Shown here: piece after piece, positions 1 through 12,200 of the stretch
Numbering within the stretch: the stretch's first letter is position 1
Layout of the letters: each line of letters starts with the position of its first letter
Assembly (NCBI GenBank): GCA_964036295.1
Contig: OZ038465.1
Location: forward strand, 6,889,667 to 6,953,666
DNA: 64,000 nucleotides
Reading direction: 5' to 3'
Source: Plumapathes pennacea
Taxonomy: Eukaryota; Cnidaria; Anthozoa; Antipatharia; Myriopathidae
Notes under the pieces: model-generated
What the model saw: only the letters and a program-made list of their open reading frames with translations
Told to the model about the DNA's origin: nothing
Databases searched by the model: none
Program-made: the position numbers and the translations under genes

Positions 1-248
1 AATGAGAGTGCACACGAGAAGCGAGACATGTGATGTTCCTTGTGGGTCACTGGCCGGTTGGCGGTAGCAGAAGTGATAAGAGATGCAACAACAGCAAGAG
101 TCAAAATAGGAGTAACAGCAAAAAAAAACAAAAACAAACAAAAACAAAAAAAAAAACAAAAAACAAACAAAAACAAACAAAAACAAACAAAAACAAAAAC
201 AAAAACAAAAACAAAAACAAAAACAAAAACAGAAACGAGAGACGTTAC
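1..248. repeat. Intron sequence with (AAAAAC)n simple repeat
   Basis: This is HUWE1 intron downstream of the exon that ends at 249. Positions about 120-233 are almost pure A and C, built from AAAC and AAAAAC units. Translation gives only lysine/asparagine/threonine runs, so no gene is called here. Confidence 0.85.
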
Positions 249-3200
249 CTAGCACCATTTCCTCCAACTCAGCATCTTCCCCTGTCAGCTGCCGAGTATA
301 AGACGGGTGGTGTCTCGGTGACAGGGTGTGTGTCTGTCCCGGTTGTTGTGACTGACCAATGATGCTGTTAATCATGTCGCCCACTTGTCCCAATGCTCGC
401 CCCACCTCCCCCAGCATCTGACTGTCTGACCGACAGACACGAGCTATTTTCTCGGCCAGAGCTCCGTCCGTCCGTCCACACAGACCGTTGGCATCGCACA
501 GAGCGCACAACAAGTCATGGATGACACTCTTGACCGAATCACACAGCGGAGGGGACTTTACTTGTTTGCTGGGCAGCGCTGCTTCGACGAGCTGAGCGTG
601 ATTCGGAGGAACACTGGTCTGGTTCCCCTCTATAACAGTGCGTCTCAACTGAGGCGTGATCGAGTAGCGCAAAGTACTCCTTGCTACGTCTGTGAAGAGC
701 TGCGAATTTCTGAACGCGGCTGGACCGAGCGAGCGCAGCATGTAGTTGATCTCCTTGGAACCGGTGGAATTGGGCCCGACACCGCTCGCCGCACTGCTAA
801 CTCCATTCATCGCTGCTGACCGTACGACTTTCTCCATGGTATATTTTAAGCTGTCCTCATCTTCCAAGACGTGCCGCAGGACCAGGTTCGCTAGCGAGTG
901 AAAGCCAGGGAAGACGGACTTCTGAGTGAGTCTGAGCAGCGCCGCGGGACCGCCATGTTCCACAAACTGTACAGCATACTTGTGATCTTGAGTGATGCGA
1001 AGGCACAGCTTCAGGACGGCATGCAAGGCTTGCGGTGGAACAGGAATGCAGATGAACGTAGCACAGCACCTGCAAAAAAACCAGATATTCAAAGTCCTGT
1101 TGCTCAAAGCTTGATTAAGTTAAGGATTAACCGACCAAAGTGACTGCTTTCTAAACGTCGTACACGGGAATAGGACGTCTTTGCTTTTGTACCGAATACA
1201 AGAGAGAGAGAAAAGCTGTTTTCCTCATTCAAAATTGGGCCTTGTATCCTCGTTGTAAGCCTGCCCCTTGCGTGGTAGTGTAGAAAAAGAGCACACTGAT
1301 TATGGAAGATGTTATTCATTGGTATGGTGGCATGTTGCGCTGGTGGTTGTGGTTGGTGGCATGTTGGGCTGGTGGTTGCTTGACGAACAGTAAAACGAGA
1401 CGCACCTGATGATAAGCGACTTCTGCCTCTTGTTGAGTTTCTGGATTACCGGCTCTTCACTGTTTGAGCTGTTCTTGTTTTGGCTCGACGTGCCCGCCTT
1501 GCTCTGCTCGGCGCTGCCAGTAGAAGACTTCGCTGCCTCTTTTGACTGAGCAGACCCAGCCGCTCCCTCCGTCGTGCTTTTTTTCGAAGCCTCCAAAACT
1601 GTTTCCAGCATGATAGGACGCCTGTTGCCTGAATCCTCATTGACCTGAAGATGATAAAAGCACAAAATTGGCAAGAACGTGCAAGTGTAAGAACGTGCTT
1701 TCGTGAGGTGCGTCGAAACGACTACACAAGACTATTTTTCGCTCTTGCACGTACGTAGATAATAATAATAATACAGTAGAAACTATTAACTGCAGCCTCA
1801 TACCGTCCTAGTGTCAACACTTCTTTCAGACAGTGATACCAATAAAGTTTAATCATTGCCTGCAGCAAACTGTATTATCCCAGAAAAGATCACAATCGAG
1901 ATTGTCATTCAAAAAAAAAAAAAAAAAAAAAAAAAGGCACACCAGTTTCACCACTTACCTGCACCATAGTGGTAAAATTGACATTGTATCTTCTCCTTCC
2001 CGCCATGAACCTATTAAAGCAAAAATATGGAGGTTAACATTCGGCACCCAAAACAAGAGTCCCATGACGGGGAAAAAAAAAAGAGACAAAAGTACGCAGC
2101 AGTTTGGCCAGTGGGTCTCCTGACCCAAAATCTGAGCTGCTTACCTCACTTTCGTCTCGCCGTTTCGATACGCATTGTCAATGGAGGTGTTATTGTTCAC
2201 GTTGTAGCTGTACCAGCGACCACTACGGTCATCAAACCATTTCCAGCTGCGTGTTGTGCACTGTTAATAAATAGGAAGGTATTACACTATCCAGTGAACA
2301 CTCAACTCGTATCGCTCACCTCTGACCTCATAAAGATTCAACACAAGGTTTTAGGTTGCACTTCCACTTGCGTTCACCTTATTGCGATAACTTTTAAAAA
2401 CTTGCACCGACTTTGACTGACCCCCAATCTGCATGCAAGGCGATGTAGATTTTTCACCGTTTCCTCGACAGAATAAACAAGTTAACTTCTAGGTGTAGCA
2501 GGTTTCGGTTTTATTGCTTTCGCTTCTGCTCGTTCAAAGGTTTTTCGTCCGGCCCTGGAAATTGGGTGTGTAAACACTTTGGCTCAGTTCTGGTTGGTGG
2601 TAAGAGGCATTCTAACGGTGCCCACGATTTGCTTTTTTGATTACCCGGGTTTCTGGTTTTATGAAACTCAATCGAAAATGGAAAAATATAACTGCAAATT
2701 ACGTTGACAATAAACATGATGGATTAATAGCAGCACAACAGGATACCTGGTATCTCGTCCTGACATTATGACAATTTATATAAAATGTGCATGTACCAGC
2801 TTTTTCCCGGGACAAATCAACAGAAATAAAACTGAAACATCCTAGGATGCTGTAAGCTGGAGAAATCTGATGTTGCATTGGTAATAAAGACCAGACACAC
2901 AACAAAATCTGTGGACTGGGGGTTCCCGCAATGCATGACCTTTTGCTGCTAAAATTATGTTTAATCCTTCCACTCCCAAGCTCAAAATACAGATTCTCCC
3001 AACCTTTTAGGAAGAAAATGTATGAGTGATGTAGTGAGAATTGATAGCTGAATCAGCTGAGTACACTATCAAGTGGCAAATTCTCCATACTGTATTACAT
3101 AATATCTGGTTAGAGATTGAAAGGGAATATAGAACTTGATCACTACCTTGTCATGAGCTCGTTTTTTCTCCGACGACAGCGCAACTTTCTCGTACAGATC

Positions 3201-6200
3201 CAGGAGGAGGATAAGTGGAGAAAACCACCTGCGAAACAAATTACTTGGATTCACTCACAGTGCACAATTTACACGCCTCGCTACGGGAAACACACAAATC
3301 AAGTCTTCAAGGGACCCGACGCCTTCTCAACCAATGTACTGCAATGCTCTTGTTGACATCTTGAAATGTGTAAAACAGTCAAGGCTGAATTTGGTTCTCA
3401 AACACGAAAAACGTAGTAAATCGGTGACAAAATATCTACTGTACAGCAGTCTAAAAGTCTTCCAAATGAGTCGCAAGGAAATGGGTTTCTTTCGACTTTC
3501 GGGAACCCTGAAATGGCAGGTCAAGAATTTCGGCGCGAAAAGGACTGTGGTTTGTAGGGCCTGTTAATGACGAGTACAAGTAAGGTTATCGCATACCGTT
3601 ACCACTTCTAAAAGTGACAACATATTGAACAATAGATGCTTTTAAAGTGTACCAGCTTAACCCAGGATAACCCGACAAAGACAGGTGCGGGAATCCAACG
3701 ATGCGTGGAAGCTGGTTGCGTTTGATGTTGCATTGGTTTTACGACCAGACATACAATCAGACATGTGTGCTGGAGATACCTACAATGCGTCTTTGCAAGA
3801 TTTCCGTCTGCGTGTGTTTGATCTTCAGATTGACTGCATGACTAGTCCCTCTTACCCTTCATCGCCACACCCTACCAACACTCCGCTGATTTTGGACTTC
3901 GGTAGTATAGTATTATATTTTTTAGTTTTACCTGGGGATAGAAGGGTCACTTGAAGAGAGCTTTAGCTGACACATGATGTCCAGTAGTTGCAGCAACTGA
4001 TTCAGAATACCAAACGTCTGTACGGCACTGCCACACTGGACCTTCATTTCCTGCAAGGTATTGTGAACACAAACACGGAGTTTCAAGACACACAACTGTC
4101 TTCTTATAGATTGAAACTAGCACAACTGACTTCAATTGTGAGTAACATTAAGCAATTACTTGAATTTGCTTTGCAACTGGTGGACCCAGTTACTCAAAGC
4201 AGGATTAGATTAATCCTGGACTAAACCCAATCATTTCTGTCATCTTTAGGTAAAGAAACGCAGAGGTTTATCTTAGAACTTAGCTTCCTGGATACGATTT
4301 GAACTAAAATAAGCTTTACATTGGTGTTTGAACAAAACCTTTTAGTTCATTGGCCACAAGGTCGAGAGAAAGAATTTGGTTGAACCTGGATTAGATTTGA
4401 ACAACCGGGTCCAGTATTTTGTAGACGAACGTGCATGCAAGCGATAGATATTTCAAAACGCAGACGTAGATGTTAAAACAGAATACCCAGGCAGCTCTAA
4501 AAGTTCAATAATTATGCAGAGTTCTGCGTGAAATGCGGTGTATGGCTATTCGTTTCCTAGAAATTAGGGAGCTTAAGCAAACTAGGACGGCGACGGCAAC
4601 GCGAGGAACCGTGAAAAAATGGTCTCCATATTCCTTATGTCTTTGTAACTTTGCCTATTTTTAAGTTGCTCAAATTTGTTCCGTTTTTGCCAAAGTTCTA
4701 TTGCTTAGTCATCATCCATTACTAAGAAGAACGGATGTCGTGATTTCTCAAAATGTCGTCCACGTCCTGACAACAACCTAAAAAAGAAGCATTTGAAGTC
4801 GCACGCGAGAGCACGACGACCCCGAGATCATGTCAATTTCACATATTCACGTGCGCCTTTTGTCTTCTGCAATGAGTTTTATTGTTTCACCGACGTTGCC
4901 GTCGTCCTCTCCCGTCCTGGTGCTTAAGCTCTCTATTACGAGCTGATCGAGTGCACACCTCAAACAGCAGACAAGTGAGGTGGAGGAGAGAAGACAGTCT
5001 TGGAGCCTCCGCTGCAGAGCACATCTGTGATGCACACTCTTCCAACGATTTGCCATCATTACTGTCTGGGCTGCAAACCTTCATTACAGTCTGGATGTCC
5101 TCCGAAATCTTAAAAAGACCAGATACGAAATTAGAACAAATAAACATCGTCTTGACAAACGGCAAATCACCAAGCGATGACAACAACGAACAGATCAACA
5201 TGAACAACTCAAAACAACAGCACTGATCATAAATCATTATCAGCAACATTATCATCACCACAGCCATGATCAGTATGATGTCCCCCCCTCCCTCCCCCTC
5301 CCCCTCCCCCACCAGGATCATGATCATGATCACGATCAACATCGTTAACAAAACCATCATCAACGTCATCATCGAAATCATCATCATCATCATCACCGTA
5401 GTCATCATTACCATCACACACGACAATGATAGCCTTATCTAATTCCTGCATTACAGCAACAACAGCAGATTACACTCAAACTACAAATGCCTCGCACAAC
5501 CTACCTGTCTGAAGAGGTCAGCCAACATCTTGTCTCTCCATTCCTCTCCATTGCGTTTGGACGCCACAGCCAGCAGCTCACACACGTGGCATACAGTCTC
5601 CGGCACGTCCGTCAATAAAGTCAGACAACTGTTGAGCATCTCACTCGTGAACGTCGTCAGGACATTTCTGTCCAGAGGAACGGAGTCTTCGGCGCTTTTG
5701 TCATCTTTGGAAGATTCGCTTGGGAGCTAAAAACCGTAACAAATCGATGACAAAATAGGTAAATAACACCCTAAGGTCAAATGACTTTAATCTTTCAAAC
5801 GAGTTGGACGGAAATGGGTTGCTAATTCATCTTTCGAGTTTTGGGGGCCCCAAATATGGAAGATCCAAAGATTTCGGCGCACAAAGGACTGTACTTGGGA
5901 GGGCATCTTAAAGGCGAGTACCAGGAAGGTTATCTCATACCATTACCACTTCTAAAAGTGACAGCATATTGAACAATAAATGCTTTAAAAGTGTACCAGC
6001 TTAACCCAGGATAACCCGACAAAAGACAAATGCGGGAATCCAACGATGCGTGGAAGCTGGTTGCGTTTGATGTTGCATTGGTTTTACGACCAGACATACA
6101 ATCAGATATGTGTGCTGGAGATACCTACAATGCGTCTTTGCAAGCTGTTTAGGAATAATTACCGGATCCGTCACTTCTTAGCTCGGTAGAAAATTGGAAG

Positions 6201-9200
6201 AAGTCTATCAATATTTCCTTTGTCAAGGCAATTGTAAGGAAAAGAGCTACAAAACCTGATTGCTATGTTCTTACACAGAAGTAGCTATAGCGTTTCCTCG
6301 CGCTGATAATTGCTTTCCTCTTCCAAGTAAAACCGGACGCAATATTGGTTGAAAGTTTCTTACAGCCTCCGTAATTGATGGTGTAACTACTATGGTTTTG
6401 GTTTTCGACAGTCATCCGAAAGCGGCTCTGAAAGCGGTGAAAAACTGTTTTTCTCATGTAAAGTAGCTTACTTTTTGGCTTTGTTTCGACTCCAGCTTTC
6501 CTTGTTCTTGAGGCTCTTGTGAACCTGTGGAGGCAGTTATGTTCTGTCCGAGTGAAAGAGCTATGGCTCTCATCATCTGATCCTCCTCCGTCATGTCCAA
6601 ACCAATATTCTGCGACAACAAATTGCAAACAATGTTGAATGCAGTGCAGTGCAATACAGTATCATAACATGCAACACAAATTACAGTAAGCATAACATTA
6701 TCACACTGCAGAGAGTATGGTGCTTGCTGACTTTGATCAGTGATTAATCCCCAAAGCTAATAAGACTCAACCTGAGAAACTGTTGAACTGTCAAGTGAAA
6801 AACCTAAAAGTGTGACCACTCAGCTCAAAAGCTCTCAGTGAGTACATTCTAACAGCAGTGTTCACTCTAACCACTGAACCGTGCAGTGAAACCTATAAGG
6901 TGTGTGTCAAATGCCCAAGACGATGAATAGATTAACTGAATACAAATAAGAATGTACAGTATGTAAGTCAAAAAGGAAAGAAGTACGGGCCGAGCGCCAT
7001 CTGTTGTATGAACTGGACTCAAAGAGTGTTATGTAGTTGGAATTGCTAAACGTACAGATACTCTAATGACATGTACCAGCTTTTTCCCGGGACAAATCAA
7101 CAGAAAACAAACTGAAACATCCTAGGATGCTGTAAGCTGGCCAAGTTATGATGTTGCATTGGTATTAAAGACCAGACACACAATAAAATCTGTGGGCTGG
7201 GGGTTCCCGCAATGCACTACCACTTGTACAGACTTGTTGAAGACTAACTACAGACCGACTCTCAGAAACATGGAGACCTCACAAAAACAAAACAATAACC
7301 ATAACCATAACCAAACAAACAAACAAACAAAAAAAGAAAAACAACAGTACAATTTGTAGAGTATGATTCAATTCTATGAGGATCTTCGACAGGTAACGGT
7401 TACTTTGGACAAATGCAAAACCTAAATGCGATTTCCTCACGCAAGCACTGCTGATTGGTCTATACGAAGTAAAACAAATCGCAAATAACTTTGACTCCTG
7501 GTTGGTTGGACGTTTTTCTTACAGCCTGTGTGATTGGTGCGGTAATTACACTGGTTATGGTTTTCGATAGTCATCCAAAAACGTACCCTGGCAGGGCGTG
7601 CAGCTGCCGGTGGATGTGATAGGATGTACTCCATGGCCTGTTCCAGATTGCTCGTGCTCGACAGGGCTTCTCTGGCCAGCTCACCGTCGAAACCCATATC
7701 AATCAGCTGTGAAATAAAACAAGGTACAGCCTGTCAGTTGTCTGCTTGAAGTACCTTATCTCTACTGGTCACAGAAGCAAAGCAATTCGTGCTCCTTTGA
7801 ATTTCCATTCAAAAGTGCTTGCTAATGATCGCTCTGCTGTCGGTATGTGCTTGGTTACGCGGTCGATATATGATCGACATGCTCTCGGTGCGTGGTCGGC
7901 ATGTGGTCGTTACGTAGTTGGTGATGTGGTCGGTATGTTCTCGGCATGTTCTCACTACGTGTTCAATACATGCTCGGTATGAGATCGGCATGTGCTCGGA
8001 AAATGTAGTCGGTGCGTGGTTTTAGTAGGCGATACGTGATCGATATGTGCTCGGTAAACATGGTCGGTATGTACTTGGCATGTGTTCGGTACGTGGTAGT
8101 TACGGCTCGCTAACGTGGTCGGTATGTGTTCAGTAAAGGAATAATGCGCACTTCACCTGCTGTCGTTGTTGTTCATTGCTTTCTGACAAAGCCGCTGGTG
8201 GGTTGGTCGAGGTTCTCGACGTCGACGCCGAAGGCGAGGCGCTGCTGGTAGCTGCTGCCTCCTTGTTCTCAGCGCCCTTGAGTTTCTCCTGCACGGTACT
8301 CTCGCCTTTGATGATGTGACAGATGATAGACAGCACCAGCTCAGCTATGTGTGCACCGTATCGCTTTGGCAGTTTGCGACCCCAAAGTAACATGACTGCA
8401 CGGAAAGCTCTCTGTGATGGAAACAAGAAGGTTTAGCCGACCTCACACACAGCAACGTATGAGCTGCAGTCACGGTGTACGAGCGACCACACGTTGTCTT
8501 CTGAGACTGCGTTTACGCGGATACGTTTTCATTTCCCGTTTGCGGCACGAAAAAGATCAAATTCGGCAATAAAAACGCATCGATTCGAAAACGCAGCGGC
8601 AAAAGTGGATCGTTTTTAAAACGCTTCGGTTTCTGTTTTCGTGTAAACAGAAAACACGGGGTGACAACACGCCCGCGTACACGCAACCTAAGTTACGAAA
8701 GGGGACCGCTGTACACAGACTGTCCGGACCGTCGCTGTCCGGCTTCTCAAGGTCACTCAAACAAGATGACTCAGCCATTCGTACTGAGCTGAATACACAT
8801 ACCTTCTGAGAAACGCTAAGAAATTCTACAGGTTTGAAAGGCACAAATCCTGTTGCATTAGACTGGCTTGGAAGAGTGTGGGAAGACTCCGTTAACGACT
8901 TGCAGTTCACGAGTCTGTTGGCGAGCATTAACCATGCGTCCAGCATCTCCTCCGTGCCATCTGTGAAACACAATATGGAATCAGGAACAGGCACCGCGGT
9001 AATACGTTTACCGACCGTCTGATCACCTAATTTTTGACTCAACAGTCATTGCACAAAATTGTGGATTCAAGCGCAGATTTTGAACTTCAGTGTAACGCTC
9101 GGAAAACCTCAGAACTTTAGTGCCAAGAAACTCAATACTAGGACTCGATTCTCAACTTTAAATTAGTTCAATGTAATTTCTGACATTAGTTGTGCAAAAG

Positions 9201-12200
9201 AAAATTGAGGTTTGCTGTGTAAGGCTCGAGGGTTTTCACTGCAGCCTCATACCGTCCTAGTGTCAACACTGACTTCAGAAAATTGATACCAATAAAAGTT
9301 TAATCACTGGCTGCAGATGAAAACCCGGTCTAACGAGACTAAGATAGTTGCGTGAACAGTTTAAACCTTGTAGCTCAAACTGTATGTGATTTCAGACATT
9401 CTTCATAATTACAAACTGATAAAGTGCTTGAAAGTATGACTCACCAGGTAAACTGGAGTGCTCGATTCCCTCGTTTGATGGAACCGTACCATTCTGGCTC
9501 AACACCAACTCAAACAGTCTGCAGTAAACATATGAACATTAGGATGGATTTTGGCTGGTACAATCATGGTCAAAATTGTTGGGTCGATAACAAATTACTC
9601 CCCCCCCCCCTCCACACCTCCCACGGTGCATTGTTGGATGGTTGAGTATTGTTCAGCCTATGCTACATAGGGAGCAACCACTGAATGCGGTGGGGGGTGG
9701 GGGGGGGACTTCAAATGATCACCATAGCGATCCGTTTGTACGTGTTGGTATTCTGTACAGACGACTCTTGACCATGACCGTCGTAAATGACAGCTCGACT
9801 CTCATAGCTGGTAATCAAGAAAAAAAAAATGAAAGAGAAGTTTGAAGGGAACAGCGCGTACTCACCCAAAGAAACTCTCGTGCGCTTTGCAGAAAACAAA
9901 CTGTTGCAGCATCAGATGATAGGGAAACTTCCTGTCGTCATACAGCAAGCGAGAGACAAAGCTCACAGAGCACATGTAGAAATGCAACCTAAAAAGAAAA
10001 AGAAGAAAAAAGGCCCGTTGTCAAGACCTTTTCTGTGGCAATGAAAAGCAGTCGCTTCCCATTACATGTAAAATCAGCTGCAAAGATACTCTCATGACAT
10101 GTACCAGCTTTTTCCCGGGACAAATCAACAGAAAACAAACTGAAACATCCTAGGATGCTGTAAGCTGGTTAAGTCTGATGTTGCATTGGTAATAAAGACC
10201 AGACACACAATAAAATCTGTGGGCTGGGGGTTCCCGCAATGCACAGCCATTTGCGACACTTGTTGGAGAGTAACTACAGACCGGGTGGAGGCGTTAAAAA
10301 AAAAAAACAATGGGAATTACTCTTATTATCATTAACGTCCAGTGTCGGGCGTAAGTGCGGGCCCAGGAGATTTAATGTTTTGATTGGCAGACAGTAAATG
10401 GTTAAACGGCTGAGGCATGTAACTTAAAATGGTACAGTGGAAGCCCGTAAATAGGGCCACCATCGGGACATAAAAATCTGGCCGTATTAACGGGGTTTTA
10501 AAATAAGAAAATGACGGGGCGTTTGTTCCACGGGACAAAAAATACTGGCCGTAATAACGGGGTGGCCGTAAGGCGGGGTTCCACTGTAAAACGGTTACGG
10601 CCTCGGAGAAAAGAATGGTTCTTAGGACTATTTCAAAGGTCGAACTTTCCGTGCATCAACCTCAATGCAGACAGTCAAAAAGACGACGTAATTTTAAATA
10701 TAACGAGTTTGGTGCATAAAAATGTTTGGACTGCTTTTTAGTTGGCTCTTTGTCGCACCTCAGTCTTTGCAGCGGCACCTGTGGTGGTCCTTTCCATGTT
10801 AGCATGCTGTTTAACAGTCCACACAGCTGCTCTGTCACAAGTCTGGCCGGTAAAGGTGGCAGGCTCGGATTGGCCGCGGCATGCGGTGCACGACGCTGTC
10901 TCTGCGCTGTACTGATGCTCAGCTTCACTAACAGTCCAAAGAACTCTGACAGGGACCTGCCAAGGTTTGAAGCCGTGTGCAACAGCTGCTTAATCAGGCT
11001 GACTTGGCCTGGTTTAAGAGGCAACTTGGACGACGAGGTCTCTTCCTTTGCTGGCGGTGGAGCTGTCGAGTTTATGTCTGATGTGGTATCTATTTTCAAA
11101 GAAAAATGACCAGTTTCAGGTTTGGCATGCAGTGAAATACAGTTCATGCTTACACATTGTGTGTCGTAGCATCTCTCTTCAAACACCACCATCAGCCACG
11201 GAGATAAATGCACAGTATGAGTGAACTGAAGACGACAGAAGTGATGTTGCAAGTGCAGTACCTATTTATGAAATACTCTGACAGTACGCGTGCTCCGATT
11301 AGTTGAAAACAAAATGCAAAATCAGAAAGTACAGCACAAACATTACACGTGTGCAAATATGCATTATAGACCAAATAGGATCCAGATCTACAGTATTTAA
11401 TGTCTGCAACAAGGTTTTACAGACAGATTGAATTTCGACTCACCTGAAATGTCCTCTTGTGAGCCGAAGAAAGACTTGAGCAAGTCCAGATCGTCTTTGG
11501 CAAGCTGCCTTTCCTCGTCTGAAGCATCTGGCTGCCGCAGACTCTCCAGCACGATCGTCTCCCACACAAGAGAGATGTACAACTCACTGAGCTGCTGGAG
11601 CACAGAGATCCCCAACTCCGACCCCCAGTGACTGATACACAGGCTACGGATGTCACTCTGAAATCAACCAAGAATTGCTGTTACTAAAAGTATGAGTGGG
11701 CGATGACCTTGCCAAAACCTGACTTCTTTCTCCTGTAAATGGGATTATTCATGTCTCACCTGGCTTGCTTTGCACGTATGCAAGAACATACTGATGTAGG
11801 CGTGCACGGCAGAAATGCTGTGAAGAAGAGGAGAGTGCTGTGGTGAAGCTGGAGCCTGAGAGGGTCGCGGAGAGGAGGCCACCTCGTGAAGTAACAGAGA
11901 CACAGCAGAGTCGTCAGACCGCTGATACAGCGGCTTTAATCTGTCTAGTACTTCTTTTAGCTGCAGTTGACCCTGCCTGATCACTTGTGGTTCGTGGGAC
12001 AACAGCTGCAGAGAATACAGGAATAGCATCGTCATTTAAAAAGATGCCAGAAACAAGGTTTGGGAATTAAAGAAGCCATACACTGCAGAACAGTCATCAC
12101 AGGAATATCAATGTTACAGATGGACTATGTTTTTTTTTTTTTTTCCCAGCTTCTGGTTGGTTTGTAGCATTTATTCGTGCGTTAGGTTTGGAATATAACG

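Noticed and set aside
30-362. Lysine/asparagine-rich frame at the left edge
   Set aside because: It is an (AAAAAC)n intronic repeat and sits antisense to a HUWE1 exon.
5227-5451. Acidic and Met-rich minus-strand frames
   Set aside because: They are translations of an (ATC)n microsatellite in a HUWE1 intron.
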